Part shown: positions 27,500-37,161 of the stretch, piece by piece
Layout of the letters: the number at the start of each line of letters is the position of its first letter
Numbering within the stretch: the stretch's first letter is position 1
Assembly: GCF_000009625.1 (NCBI RefSeq)
Contig: NC_002678.2
Coordinates: forward strand, 5,798,001 to 5,862,000
Length of the DNA stretch: 64,000 bases
Direction: 5' to 3'
Origin: Mesorhizobium japonicum MAFF 303099
GTDB lineage: Bacteria; Pseudomonadota; Alphaproteobacteria; Rhizobiales; Rhizobiaceae
Made by a program: the position numbers and the translations under genes
Notes under the pieces: model-generated
Database searches by the model: none
What the model saw: only the letters and a program-made list of their open reading frames with translations
Told to the model about the DNA's origin: nothing

Positions 27500-28425
27500 T
27501 GGATGCGACAGAGATCGGCCTCTGGGGCGTGCCACTCGCCATTCTCGGCGGTGCCATACGCGTGTCGACCCCCTTCATCTTCGTCTCGCTGGGCGAGGCC
27601 ATCACCGAGCGCTCCGGCCGCATCAATCTGGGGCTCGAAGGCACGCTCGTCTTCGGCGCCATGACCGCATATGCGGTCGCGGTGATGACCAACTCGCCCT
27701 GGATCGGCCTGCTCGCCGCGGCCTTCGCCGGCCTTTGCTTCGGCTTGTTCCATGGCTGGATCTGCAAATTCCCGAAAGTCAACGACATCGCCATCGGCAT
27801 CGCGCTGATGCTGTTCGGCTCGGGGCTCGCCTTCTTCTTCGGCAAGCCGTTCATCAAGCCGAAGGCGCCCAATCTGCCGGCCATTCCCTTCGGCGGCTGG
27901 TCCGACATTCCGCAGGTGCAGGCAGCACTCGACGTCAATGTGTTGTTCCTGATCGGGGCGGTGCTGTCGGTCATCCTGTGGTGGGCGTTCCGCAACACCC
28001 GCGCTGGGCTGATCGTGCGCGTGGTCGGCGACAGTTCGGACGCGGCCCGCGCCATGGGCCTCAACCCCGACACGGTGCGGCTGCTCGCCACCGGCGTCGG
28101 CGGCGCGCTGGCCGGCATCGGCGGCGCCTATCTGTCGCTCTACTATCCCGGCAGCTGGACTGAGCGCATCTCGTCGGGCCAGGGCCTGATGGCGGTGGCA
28201 CTGGTCATCTTCGCGCGCTGGAATCCGCTCGGCTGCTTTGCCGCCGCCCTTCTGTTCGGCGGCGCCGGCGCGCTCGGACCGGCGCTGCAGTCGGTGGGTG
28301 TCACGCAAGGCTACTATTTGTTCTACGCCGCCCCCTACATTCTCACCCTCATCATCATGATCGCCACCTCGTCGCCGACCCGTTCGCTTGCCGGTGCGCC
28401 GGGCGAATTGTCGATCACCAAATAA
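27499..28425 (+). CDS. ABC transporter permease (BMP/nucleoside type, YufQ-like)
   Basis: 308 aa. The ATG shares its A with the TGA of the first permease (TGATG). The characteristic segment [20 protein letters not shown] is the hallmark of the second permease in BMP-type systems, followed by hydrophobic helices and [20 protein letters not shown], the cytoplasmic coupling region. A long upstream in-frame extension lies inside the first permease and is not real. Confidence 0.88.
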   Translation: MDATEIGLWGVPLAILGGAIRVSTPFIFVSLGEAITERSGRINLGLEGTLVFGAMTAYAVAVMTNSPWIGLLAAAFAGLCFGLFHGWICKFPKVNDIAIGIALMLFGSGLAFFFGKPFIKPKAPNLPAIPFGGWSDIPQVQAALDVNVLFLIGAVLSVILWWAFRNTRAGLIVRVVGDSSDAARAMGLNPDTVRLLATGVGGALAGIGGAYLSLYYPGSWTERISSGQGLMAVALVIFARWNPLGCFAAALLFGGAGALGPALQSVGVTQGYYLFYAAPYILTLIIMIATSSPTRSLAGAPGELSITK

Positions 28426-28439
28426 CTGGAGTTTTTGCC

Positions 28440-29141
28440 ATGAACGCCAGAGCCGAAATCACCCAGCGCTATATCGACGCCGACCCGTATCCATGGCCCT
28501 ACAATGGCGAGCTTCGCCCCGACAACACGGCGCTGATCATCATCGACATGCAGACCGATTTCTGCGGACCGGGCGGCTATGTCGACCATATGGGCTACGA
28601 CCTGTCGCTGGTGCGCGCGCCGATCGAGCCAATCAAGTCGGTGCTCTCGGCCATGCGCGCGAAAGGCTACACCGTCATCCACACCCGCGAGGGCCACCGG
28701 CCCGACCTTGCCGACCTGCCCGCCAACAAGCGCTGGCGCTCGCGCCGCATCAATGCCGGCATTGGCGACCCAGGCCCCTGCGGGCGCATCCTGGTGCGCG
28801 GCGAGCCGGGCTGGGACATTATCCCCGATCTCTACCCGATCGAGGGTGAGCCGATCATCGACAAGCCCGGCAAGGGCTCGTTCTGCGCCACCGATCTGGA
28901 GCTGATCCTCAACCAGCGCGGCATCGAGAACATCGTGCTCACCGGCATCACCACGGATGTGTGCGTCCACACCACCATGCGCGAGGCCAACGACCGCGGC
29001 TATGAATGCATGATGCTGGAGGATTGCTGCGGGGCGACCGACTTCGGCAACCATCTCGCCGCGATCAAGATGATCAAGATGCAGGGCGGCGTCTTCGGCG
29101 CAGTGTCGAATTCGAAGGCGCTCGTCGCGCAACTGCCGTGA
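28440..29141 (+). CDS. biuH: Biuret hydrolase (isochorismatase-like cysteine hydrolase)
   Basis: 233 aa. Catalytic residues fall at D36 (IIIDMQTDF), K142 (IDKPGKGSF) and C175 (TTDVCVHTT), exactly the numbering reported for the Rhizobium leguminosarum biuret hydrolase triad Asp36/Lys142/Cys175; Gln215 in MQGG is also in place. It hydrolyses biuret to allophanate and ammonia in the cytoplasm. Allophanate hydrolase is encoded five genes downstream, and a paralogous hydrolase lies between. The odd position between permease and ATPase genes ties catalysis closely to uptake. An alternative is triuret hydrolase, a close relative. Confidence 0.82.
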   Translation: MNARAEITQRYIDADPYPWPYNGELRPDNTALIIIDMQTDFCGPGGYVDHMGYDLSLVRAPIEPIKSVLSAMRAKGYTVIHTREGHRPDLADLPANKRWRSRRINAGIGDPGPCGRILVRGEPGWDIIPDLYPIEGEPIIDKPGKGSFCATDLELILNQRGIENIVLTGITTDVCVHTTMREANDRGYECMMLEDCCGATDFGNHLAAIKMIKMQGGVFGAVSNSKALVAQLP

Positions 29142-29151
29142 GGAGGCCGCG

Positions 29152-30675
29152 ATGAGTGACAGGAAAGCGGTCGGCGTCGAAACCATCGGCATGACGATGC
29201 GCTTCGGCGGCTTCACGGCGCTGGACGCCGTGTCGGTGAAGGTGCCGGCAGGGTCGTTCCACGCGCTGCTCGGCGAGAACGGCGCCGGCAAGTCGACGCT
29301 GGTCAAATGCATGATGGGTTTTTATCGCCCGACATCAGGCAACATGCTGGTCGACGGCCGCGAGGTGGCGATCGCCAGCCCCAGGGACGCATCGGCGCTC
29401 GGCCTCGGTATGGTCTACCAACATTTCACGCTAGTGCCGTCGCTGACCGGTGCGGAGAACCTGGTCATCTCGCGCGAAAAAGTGCCCGGCGTGATCGACT
29501 GGCGCAAGGAGCGTGGCGAGCTTGCCGTGTTCATGGATCGCATGCCGTTCAAGCTGCCGCTCGACGTCAAGGTGGCGGAGCTCGCCGCTGGCGAGAAACA
29601 GAAGCTGGAGATCATCAAGCAGCTTTATCTCGGCCGCTCCTTCCTGGTGCTGGACGAGCCGACCTCCGTGCTCACTCCGGGCGAGGCACAGGAAGTGCTG
29701 GGGCTGGTGCGCGACATGACCAGAGCGGGCGACCTCACCGTGCTGATGATCTCGCACAAATTCCATGAGGTCACCGCCTTCGCCGACGATGTCAGCGTGC
29801 TGCGCAAGGGCAAGCTGACGGGGACCGGCCGCGTCGCCGATCTCGACCACAAGGCGATGGCGGCGATGATGATCGGCGACCAGCCGATTGCCGCACTCGA
29901 CAGCCGTGCCGCGCCAAGGCCGGACGCCGAGATCGTGCTCAAGGTCAAATCGCTGAAGGCGCCGGACCGCACCGGGCTGAAGTCGATCAGCATCGCGGAT
30001 CTCGGCGTGCGTTCGGGCGAGATCGTCGGCATTGCCGGCATTTCCGGCAACGGCCAGAAGGAATTTCTGGAGGTTCTGGCCGGCCAGCGCCCCCGCGATG
30101 TCGGCGAAGTCATCGTGCGCGGCACCGCCTATGCGGCAACGCGGGCCGAGGCGCGTGCGCTCAATGTTCGCCTCATTCCTGAGGAGCCGCTGAAAAACGC
30201 CTGCGCGCCGAAGATGACCGTGGCCGAGAACATTTCTTTCCGCACCTTCGACATCGACAGCAGCGGCAAACCGGTGAGCTGGATCAGTGCCAGCGCCATC
30301 AGGGCATTCAGCGCCAGGCTGGTCGAGCAGTTCAAGGTCAAGACCGCCTCGCTATCGTCACCCATCGCCTCGCTGTCGGGCGGCAATGTGCAGCGTGCCG
30401 TGCTTGCCCGCGAACTAACCGGCGAGGTCGACCTGCTGATCGTCTCCAACCCGTGCTTCGGCCTCGACTTCTCGGCCGTCGCGGAAATCCGCGCCCGCAT
30501 CATGAAGGCGCGCAATGCGGGTGCCGCAGTGCTTCTGATGTCGGAGGATCTCGACGAACTGCTCGAGCTCTCGGATCGCATCTTCGTCATGTCTGACGGC
30601 GCGCTGGTCTACGAAACGCCGATCGCGCAGGCCAGCGTCCAGACTATCGGCGAGCACATGGCGGGACATCACTGA
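29152..30675 (+). CDS. ABC transporter ATP-binding protein, tandem-domain sugar/nucleoside type
   Basis: 507 aa with two ATPase domains. Domain 1 is active: Walker A GENGAGKS at 41-48, signature [10 protein letters not shown] and Walker [14 protein letters not shown]. Domain 2 is degenerate as usual for this family: [12 protein letters not shown] replaces Walker A, the signature [14 protein letters not shown] is intact, and Walker [14 protein letters not shown] lacks the acidic pair. It powers the BMP-type importer. It is flanked by two isochorismatase-like hydrolase genes and overlaps the second one at TGATG. Confidence 0.9.
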   Translation: MSDRKAVGVETIGMTMRFGGFTALDAVSVKVPAGSFHALLGENGAGKSTLVKCMMGFYRPTSGNMLVDGREVAIASPRDASALGLGMVYQHFTLVPSLTGAENLVISREKVPGVIDWRKERGELAVFMDRMPFKLPLDVKVAELAAGEKQKLEIIKQLYLGRSFLVLDEPTSVLTPGEAQEVLGLVRDMTRAGDLTVLMISHKFHEVTAFADDVSVLRKGKLTGTGRVADLDHKAMAAMMIGDQPIAALDSRAAPRPDAEIVLKVKSLKAPDRTGLKSISIADLGVRSGEIVGIAGISGNGQKEFLEVLAGQRPRDVGEVIVRGTAYAATRAEARALNVRLIPEEPLKNACAPKMTVAENISFRTFDIDSSGKPVSWISASAIRAFSARLVEQFKVKTASLSSPIASLSGGNVQRAVLARELTGEVDLLIVSNPCFGLDFSAVAEIRARIMKARNAGAAVLLMSEDLDELLELSDRIFVMSDGALVYETPIAQASVQTIGEHMAGHH

Positions 30676-31343
30676 TGGCGGAAATCGCAGCGCAGCCATT
30701 TCCGTTCGCGTTCAAGCCGCGGACCATGGCGCTGGTCGTCATCGACATGCAGCGCGACTTCGCCGAGCCGGGCGGTTTCGGCGCCAGCCTCGGCAATGAT
30801 GTCAGCCGTGTCGCGGCGATCGTGCCGACGGTGAAGAGATTGATCGAGGGCTTTCGCGCTGCCGGCCTGCCGGTGATCCATACGATGGAGTGCCACAAAC
30901 CCGATCTCTCCGACCTGCCGCCGGCCAAGCGCAATCGCGGCAATCCGTCGATCCGAATCGGCGACGCCGGGCCGATGGGCCGCGTGCTGATCGCCGGCGA
31001 ACCGGGCACGGCGATCCTCGATGAACTCGTGCCGCTGCCCGGCGAGATCGTCATCGAGAAGCCCGGCAAGGGCGCCTTCTATGCCACCTCTTTCGGCGAC
31101 GAGCTGAAAAGGCTTGGCGCCGAGCAGCTGGTCTTTGCCGGCGTCACCACCGAGGTCTGCGTGCAGACCACGATGCGCGAGGCCAACGATCGCGGCTATG
31201 AGTGCCTGCTCGCCGAGGACGCAACGGAAAGCTACTTTCCCGAGTTCAAGACGGCGGCGATCGCCATGATCAGGGCGCAGGGCGCCATCGTCGGCTGGAC
31301 GGCGACGACCGACCAGGTGCTTGAGGGAATTGCCAATGCCTAA
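30675..31343 (+). CDS. Isochorismatase-like cysteine hydrolase (second; biuret/triuret hydrolase-like)
   Basis: 222 aa. The triad is complete: D24 (VVIDMQRDF), K129 (IEKPGKGAF) and C162 (TTEVCVQTT), and the [15 protein letters not shown] segment is shared almost word for word with the first hydrolase. N-terminus is 12 residues shorter. Known pathways use a triuret hydrolase (TrtA) and a biuret hydrolase (BiuH) of this same fold in sequence, so one plausible reading is that the two paralogues take triuret to biuret to allophanate. Which one does which is not decidable here. Confidence 0.75.
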   Translation: MAEIAAQPFPFAFKPRTMALVVIDMQRDFAEPGGFGASLGNDVSRVAAIVPTVKRLIEGFRAAGLPVIHTMECHKPDLSDLPPAKRNRGNPSIRIGDAGPMGRVLIAGEPGTAILDELVPLPGEIVIEKPGKGAFYATSFGDELKRLGAEQLVFAGVTTEVCVQTTMREANDRGYECLLAEDATESYFPEFKTAAIAMIRAQGAIVGWTATTDQVLEGIANA

Positions 31344-31686
31344 TCTTGCCTTTGCCGGCCTGCTCGACGGCGGCTGGCGCGATCTGGCGTTCGAGCATTT
31401 CCGCGACGGCATCGGCGTGCACTGGTTGCTGAAGGGCGGGGCGGTCGAGCCGTCGGTCGCGGTCCTGAAATACCGGCCCGGCGCCAGCGTGCCGCGCCAC
31501 CGCCATGTCGGGCTGGAGACCATCGTCGTGCTGGAAGGCACCCAGAGCGACGAGAACGGTGACTATCCTGCCGGCAGCGTGATCCTCAATCCGGTCGGGA
31601 CCGAGCATTCGGTGTGGACGAAGGACGGCTGCGTCGTGCTGATCCAGTGGGACCTGCCGGTTATCATTCTGGGGGAGACGAAATGA
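31336..31686 (+). CDS. Cupin-domain protein
   Basis: 116 aa single cupin. [20 protein letters not shown] supplies the first metal-binding motif (H-x-H and Glu), and [19 protein letters not shown] the second. It resembles the small ChrR-like/anti-sigma cupins but stands alone. The ATG at 31336 overlaps the upstream hydrolase by 8 bp, and its stop overlaps the allophanate hydrolase start by 4 bp, so it is translated as part of the biuret operon; possible roles are ligand sensing or decarboxylation of an unstable carbamoyl intermediate, by inference. Confidence 0.8.
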   Translation: MPNLAFAGLLDGGWRDLAFEHFRDGIGVHWLLKGGAVEPSVAVLKYRPGASVPRHRHVGLETIVVLEGTQSDENGDYPAGSVILNPVGTEHSVWTKDGCVVLIQWDLPVIILGETK

Positions 31687-33542
31687 GTGATGTCCACTTC
31701 GACATAGCGAGCCTGCACGCGGCCTATCGGGACGGCGTCGGCGTTGGCGATGTGATTGCGACGATTTATGCCCGCATCGAGGCAGCCGATGATCCGGGCA
31801 TATTCATCCATCTCGTCAGCAAGGCGAACCTCCTTACCGCGGCCGAGGCGCTCGGCCCGTTCGACCCGGCGGCAAAACCACTGTGGGGTATTCCCTTCGC
31901 CGTCAAGGACAACATCGACGTCGCAGGCATGCCGACGACGGCGGCCTGCGCCGAATACACCTACTGGCCCGACGAGGACGCCACCGTGGTGGCGCGGCTG
32001 AAGGCCGCCGGGGCGCTGGTGGTCGGCAAGACCAATCTCGACCAGTTCGCCACCGGCCTTGTCGGCGTGCGCACGCCCTATCCGATCCCGCGCAACGCCA
32101 TCGACGCGGAGCTGGTGCCGGGCGGCTCCTCCTCGGGGTCGGCGGTGGCCACGGCGCGTGGCATCGTTTCCTTCGCGCTCGGCACCGACACCGCCGGCTC
32201 CGGCCGCATTCCCGCCGGCCTCAACAACATCGTCGGGCTGAAGCCAACCGTCGGTGCATTGTCGACGGGCGGCGTCGTGCCGGCCTGCCGCACGCTCGAC
32301 TGCGTGTCGGTGTTCGCGCTGACCGTCGACGACGCCTATGCAGTGTTCTCCGTCGCAGCAGCGCGCGATGCGGCCGATCCCTATTCGCGCGACATCGCCG
32401 TCCAGCCGCTCGCCGCGCGCCCGCCGGTGCTGAGCGTCGGTATCCCGGCAAAAGCCGACCTGAAGTTCTTCGGCGATGTGGCGATGCAGGCCGGCTTCGA
32501 GGCCTCGCTCGCTATGCTGTCGCGGCTCGGCTGCCGGCTGGTCGAAATCCCGTTCGGCGATTTCTACGCCACCGCCAACCTGCTCTATGAGGGCGCCTGG
32601 GTGGCCGAACGCTATGCCGCGATCCGCGATTTCATGGAAGCCAACGAAGCCGCCATGCATCCGGTGACGCGCAAGATCATCGGCGGCGCTAGGAAGCTGT
32701 CAGCGGCGGACGCCTTCCGCGGCCTCTATGCCTTGCAGGCCTACCGGGCCAAGCTCGCCGCGGTCATCGCCTCGGTTGACCTGTTCTGCGTGCCGACCGC
32801 GCCGACGCATTACACCGCCGCCGCCGTGCTCGCCGATCCGGTCGAGACCAACAGCCGGCTCGGCACCTACACCAATTTCGTCAACCTGCTCGACATGTGC
32901 GGCATCGCCGTTCCCACAGGCAAGCGCGACGACGGGCTGCCGATGAGCGTGACCTTGCTGGCACCGGCCGGCCGCGACGTGCTGACGGCGATGCTTGCCC
33001 GCGACTTACATGTGCAGAGCGGCCTTTCGCTCGGCGCCACGGGCTGGCCGCAGCCCAACCTGCAGCCGGTGGCCGCGCCGCCCTGCGACGGCATGATCGA
33101 TCTGGTGGTGGTCGGCGCGCATTTGTCGGGCATGCCGCTCAACGGCCAGCTCAACCAGCTCGGAGCGCAATTCCTGCGTGCTACAAAGACGGCCGCCGCC
33201 TATAGACTCTATGCTCTGGCTGGCCAGTCCGTGCCCAAGCCTGGCTTGATCCGCGTTGCCGATGGCGGCACGCGGATCGACGTCGAGATCTGGCGGCTCG
33301 AGCCGGAGGCCTTCGGACGTTTCGTTGCCGCTATTCCCGCACCGCTCGGCATCGGCACGGTCGAACTCGACGACGGCACCCCGGCCAAAGGCTTTCTAGT
33401 CGAAACCGCTGGCTTGGACGGTGCCTCTGATATCTCCTCATTAGGCGGCTGGCGCCGCTTTGTCGCACGTAATAGGGACATGGCCGACCAAATTGATCAG
33501 CAGCGCAATTCTCCCGACACCGGTGGGCACGTTGCGCTATGA
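31683..33542 (+). CDS. atzF: Allophanate hydrolase
   Basis: 619 aa, full length for AtzF. The amidase-signature domain has the Ser-cisSer-Lys triad at K75 (FAVKDNIDV), S149 (PGGSSSGSA) and S173 (DTAGSGRIPA). The C-terminal domain from about 460 (IDLVVVGAHLSGMPLNGQL, LRATKTAAAYRLYALAG) is the gamma-glutamylcyclotransferase-like domain unique to allophanate hydrolases. It converts allophanate to ammonia and CO2, the final step of biuret or cyanurate nitrogen release. ATG 31683 overlaps the cupin stop (ATGA). Last gene of the operon. Confidence 0.93.
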   Translation: MSDVHFDIASLHAAYRDGVGVGDVIATIYARIEAADDPGIFIHLVSKANLLTAAEALGPFDPAAKPLWGIPFAVKDNIDVAGMPTTAACAEYTYWPDEDATVVARLKAAGALVVGKTNLDQFATGLVGVRTPYPIPRNAIDAELVPGGSSSGSAVATARGIVSFALGTDTAGSGRIPAGLNNIVGLKPTVGALSTGGVVPACRTLDCVSVFALTVDDAYAVFSVAAARDAADPYSRDIAVQPLAARPPVLSVGIPAKADLKFFGDVAMQAGFEASLAMLSRLGCRLVEIPFGDFYATANLLYEGAWVAERYAAIRDFMEANEAAMHPVTRKIIGGARKLSAADAFRGLYALQAYRAKLAAVIASVDLFCVPTAPTHYTAAAVLADPVETNSRLGTYTNFVNLLDMCGIAVPTGKRDDGLPMSVTLLAPAGRDVLTAMLARDLHVQSGLSLGATGWPQPNLQPVAAPPCDGMIDLVVVGAHLSGMPLNGQLNQLGAQFLRATKTAAAYRLYALAGQSVPKPGLIRVADGGTRIDVEIWRLEPEAFGRFVAAIPAPLGIGTVELDDGTPAKGFLVETAGLDGASDISSLGGWRRFVARNRDMADQIDQQRNSPDTGGHVAL

Positions 33543-33995
33543 CCAGCAGGGTGTGCGTGAGAGCGCCGTGTTTGAATATGATTCAGGCTGGCTGCGCAGG
33601 CAACTCATTCGCCGGATTTTGCAGTAAACATCCATACTGGAAATCAGAGGCGACCATTTCCGCGGCGAATGTGCCGAAAATCTGAAGAACAAAGTTCAGA
33701 GGTCGCCATGTTGGAAGAGTTCGCCACGGACGTTTCCGGCGGCTCCATCGTGGATTGCGCTCATTGGCTGCCCGAGGAGCGTCCGGTCGAGACGGCGGAT
33801 ACGGTGCTGAAGTTTTTGGCCAGCTGAAGCGTCGGCACCCTTCCGCAACAAGATGATGATAAAGGCTGGGTGTTTTAGAAGCTCCCATGGCTCAATGCGG
33901 CTTCCGGCCCCTAACGCGATCGGACCGGCTGCCACGCAGCTGCCATGGGAAACGCTCCGCCGGGCCGCTTGAGTAGGGCGGCGCATTCATGCGGG
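33543..33995. other. Intergenic region, 453 bp, with one gene-tail remnant
   Basis: It lies between the allophanate hydrolase stop and the stop of the lysozyme-like gene. The only recognisable content is the alpha/beta-hydrolase tail at 33708-33827. It marks the boundary between the nitrogen operon and the YcaO/peroxidase block and is a plausible recombination site. Confidence 0.5.
33708..33827 (+). pseudogene. C-terminal remnant of an alpha/beta-hydrolase (epoxide hydrolase-like)
   Basis: A 39-codon segment MLEEFATDVSGGSIVDCAHW followed by LPEERP and a helix ending FLAS then TGA reproduces the extreme C-terminus of epoxide-hydrolase-like proteins, where the D/N-C-G-H-W-L-P-E-E motif holds the catalytic His. 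No upstream catalytic domain is present, so only the tail of a deleted gene remains. Confidence 0.5.
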
Positions 33996-35390
33996 TCAAT
34001 TTAGTGGCGTTGTTGACGTTCCCTGATTCCACTTCTCAAGCTTCCCCAGGAAGCCCCACGCTGCAAGGCCAAGAAATAACGGCATTGCGAAAGGGCTTAA
34101 CCCCGTGGCTGGCGTGATATTCGACAGTGCAGTGCCTACCGCAGTCAGATCACCCGACACACCAGACGAAGTCGCCAATTTGGAAAGCAACTGCGTAATG
34201 ATCGCCCCCCCAATACCAATCGCCGATTTCTTTCCGTCGAGCAGATTCCCGATCGTCTGACCGAGCGCACCGTTCACTGGGCCTAACGGCGCGTCCTTGG
34301 CCTGGCCGGGGAGCAAGATGGCCGAGACGAGATCAATTGCCCTTCGCAAGCGATCTTGCTGACTACCGCCCTGATTAACTGGCGGGACGTTGTTCGCCAC
34401 GCGCTGAACGGCACCCCCCAACGCGCTGACAATGTCCGCGAGGTCGCTGTTCACGCCAGCCGTATTTACATTGGCAGGTGAAGGCACCTTGTCCGATCTA
34501 TCGGTCAACGCGCGAATGGCGGCCTGCAAAGATTCGAGCTTCTCGCGAATATCACTTGCGGCCCCATCTGGGCTGGGCTGCAGCTGCCGGTCAATCGCCG
34601 CAATCGTAAGGGGATCCGCCAACCCGGTATCGTTCAGTCCGTTTAGTTGCTGAAAGCGCGACAGAGCTGTCCTGGTTAAAGGTCCGCTCTTCCCGTCTTC
34701 GACCAATTGCGGGTTTGCTCCGAGAGCGTTCAATGAATGCTGAAGCCAGACAACATCCTTCGCCATCTCATCGTCTGGTTCCAAGCTCGTCGAACCGTCG
34801 TTTGAATCGGTGCTGATTGTTAGGTCAAGGCTGAGGAGAGCCTTCAAGATCACTGCCGTCCCGAGCTGCGTATCCACAAAATTAGGGTCGAAAACATGGT
34901 CTCTGACATACTTGCCGCCTCGCGCCTCGGGCGGCCCGTACAAGGTTGAGCCACCGTAAAGGTACGGAGAATTCACACCTTTTCCGTGGTAGCCATAACC
35001 ATTGAACCCCTCGAGCCTGAACAGAGTTCGCGCAATCCCCCAGTCGCTGGCGCCGACAAAGCCCTCCAGCCGCAAAGCGTCCAAGGCTCCGTCGACAAAA
35101 GCGTTCGGCCCGGTGAATGGCCCACGGCCCTTGGGAACAATCGTGGTACGCTGGCCAAGAGGCTGGCCATTGCCAAGATAAGTGCCGAAATTTAACGAAG
35201 ACTCACGGTAATGACAGAGGCCGACAAACCACCATGGAACACCTGTCCGACTTTCGATCTGAGTATAAATCGGCTTGCCATCCAGAATGCGCTTGGCTTC
35301 CTTTTTGACGACGCTGGCTCGGTTGGATCGGATTTCCAACTTCTCCCAGTTGCGCTCATACCCCTCTTTATATTCATCAAAGAGTCCCAT
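33996..35390 (-). CDS. Lysozyme-like protein with peptidoglycan-binding domain and C-terminal membrane anchor
   Basis: 464 aa. Residues 30-185 form a lysozyme-like fold segment (IESRTGVPWWFVGLCHYRES, with E63 as candidate catalytic acid; later DWGIARTLFRLEGFNGYGY). A PG_binding_1-type domain is at 211-268 (VVWLQHSLNALGANPQLVED). A coil/linker follows, then a hydrophobic segment near 435-455. No signal peptide is visible, so export would need a holin-like or secretion route. ATG 35390 gives MGLFDEYKEG. GC is lower than neighbours by eye, suggesting transfer. It sits next to the peroxidase/YcaO genes; function there is unknown. Confidence 0.72.
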   Translation of the reverse strand: MGLFDEYKEGYERNWEKLEIRSNRASVVKKEAKRILDGKPIYTQIESRTGVPWWFVGLCHYRESSLNFGTYLGNGQPLGQRTTIVPKGRGPFTGPNAFVDGALDALRLEGFVGASDWGIARTLFRLEGFNGYGYHGKGVNSPYLYGGSTLYGPPEARGGKYVRDHVFDPNFVDTQLGTAVILKALLSLDLTISTDSNDGSTSLEPDDEMAKDVVWLQHSLNALGANPQLVEDGKSGPLTRTALSRFQQLNGLNDTGLADPLTIAAIDRQLQPSPDGAASDIREKLESLQAAIRALTDRSDKVPSPANVNTAGVNSDLADIVSALGGAVQRVANNVPPVNQGGSQQDRLRRAIDLVSAILLPGQAKDAPLGPVNGALGQTIGNLLDGKKSAIGIGGAIITQLLSKLATSSGVSGDLTAVGTALSNITPATGLSPFAMPLFLGLAAWGFLGKLEKWNQGTSTTPLN

Positions 35391-35604
35391 TGCCCATATC
35401 CTCTTCGAGTAGTGATTGACCAAATTCGACTGCGCTAAATCTCCGCCAAACTGGAAAGCCGTACACCTTTGTCAGGCGCTGACAGGGGCGGGCATCTCAA
35501 CAATCTCCGACCTGCTTCGGGACGAGCCGCCCCGCCGGATTGTCGAAGATTGTCACGACATATCCGGTCGTCCCCTGACTTCACCCGCTGCCAGGTACTG
35601 GTTG

Positions 35605-37161
35605 TCACCGGTAGTGAAGCGACGGCCCCATGCCGAGCCCGTAGGAGACCAGATCCTTCAGCCTGAAGCCTGCCCCGCTCACAGGCTTCCACAAAGGATC
35701 GAGCGACAGGTAAGACCTGCCGTCGCCAAACAGCAATCCGAGGAACACCTCCGCCACAATACGACCGCCCACGGGTCCAAGCTGCGGCGTGGAACGAGTG
35801 CCGCCACCCGTTATCGGGATGGGCATGTCTGTCTTGTTTGCTGCCGCTTCGGCAAGGACATAGGTCCAAAGTGGACAATTGTCGGCAAAGGCATTGCCGT
35901 CGCCACCTTTGGCTGTGACGGCATCGATGATAGGCCCCACGACGTCGCCAGCACCCGGGGGAGGGTCCACAGCCTTGCCGATTATGATGTCCGCATCGGT
36001 TAGGGGCTCGATGCCCATGGCCCGGGCAACGCTCTGGCCGGATGGCAGGCCGAGGAGCCAGCCCCGCAAGAGGTTGCGCTCGCCCAGTGAGGCCGGCGGG
36101 TCGCCCGCCACGGCTTTCGGCAGATCGTGCAGGAAGCCGACGAGGGATGTGTCGATCCTGTAGGCAAACTGCAGCCGACGCTCGTTCGCCGGATCCCCGG
36201 TGTCGGGATCCGATCCACCGGCGCGTTCGTCAATGTCGATAAATCGACCCCAGTCCAGAGCGCGACCCGGCTTCATCGTCTGGAAGCCAGTAAGCGCGTC
36301 CTCATGCGGCTTGCCGGCGCGTGGGAAGATCGGCAGCAGCTTGTCGTCGTTCAGGCGATAGCCGGGCCTGACCATCGAATGGCCAAGTCTGTAGGCGGCG
36401 ACCGAAAACTCAACTGGCATGAACGGCAGGTTGCGCCAGTGATAGTACCGCAATCGCTTTTGATCGAAGCGGCCGTCCGTCTTGAGTGCGTCAAGGATTG
36501 GTTGCGAAACGATCCGGGAGAGGAAGTCATTCACGACAACATACTGGTAGTGGAAGCGGACGAGCTGCTGGATGGCTTCAAAATCCAGGCCCGGATTATC
36601 ATCGGCCATCCGGTTGTGCACGTTGAGCATCAGCCCTTGCAGCTGCGACACCAGACTGTTTTCGTCGTTGCGGGGGTCGCCGATGATTGCTCGTCCGGCG
36701 AAGCGCGGCAGATCGTGTCCGGGCTGGGCGCCCGTTCCTGTCATTGCATCGCCGTGGCGGAATCGCCCCTCTTTTGTGTACATGTAGGGCTGGTCGGCCG
36801 GACCCCGGCCATAGACATTGTCCAAGTTGAAGCTCGGCGTGCGGAAATCCACCAACCCATCGGGATCCAGCGATTTGCGCAACGTGCTGACGGGATCGAA
36901 GGTGATGTCATGGTCGACGAACTGGCCAAAATAGGTGTAGAGCGCGGGAATCCCGCTTTCCTCGGCGTCGGTTCCATCTTTAGGCTCGTCGATTCCAGCA
37001 GACATGGCCGAACCGAGCGCCTTGAGGTTGCGTCGGTTGTCATGGTCGTTTGCCCCGAACGTTGCGGGCGCCAGATTTCGGAACATGCGACCGAAGCGGC
37101 CTTCGAACAACGGCGATCGTGTCGCATCAATGCCACGGGGCGGGGTGCCATGCGTTCCCAT
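35605..37161 (-). CDS. Bacterial heme peroxidase, animal peroxidase/cyclooxygenase superfamily (peroxidase 1)
   Basis: 518 aa. Distal site Q80 and H84 in YFGQFVDHDITF, catalytic Arg R164 in GDPRNDENSL, and proximal heme ligand H261 in AYRLGHSMVRPGY are all present, as are DNVYGRGP and LHDLPKAV. This is the peroxidase-cyclooxygenase fold that uses H2O2 or O2 to oxidise halides, phenols or lipids. No signal peptide is seen. It is divergent from the YcaO gene (405-bp gap). A second homologue lies at 41333-43072. Substrate unknown; oxidation of a peptide or lipid made by the cluster is possible. Confidence 0.88.
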   Translation of the reverse strand: MGTHGTPPRGIDATRSPLFEGRFGRMFRNLAPATFGANDHDNRRNLKALGSAMSAGIDEPKDGTDAEESGIPALYTYFGQFVDHDITFDPVSTLRKSLDPDGLVDFRTPSFNLDNVYGRGPADQPYMYTKEGRFRHGDAMTGTGAQPGHDLPRFAGRAIIGDPRNDENSLVSQLQGLMLNVHNRMADDNPGLDFEAIQQLVRFHYQYVVVNDFLSRIVSQPILDALKTDGRFDQKRLRYYHWRNLPFMPVEFSVAAYRLGHSMVRPGYRLNDDKLLPIFPRAGKPHEDALTGFQTMKPGRALDWGRFIDIDERAGGSDPDTGDPANERRLQFAYRIDTSLVGFLHDLPKAVAGDPPASLGERNLLRGWLLGLPSGQSVARAMGIEPLTDADIIIGKAVDPPPGAGDVVGPIIDAVTAKGGDGNAFADNCPLWTYVLAEAAANKTDMPIPITGGGTRSTPQLGPVGGRIVAEVFLGLLFGDGRSYLSLDPLWKPVSGAGFRLKDLVSYGLGMGPSLHYR

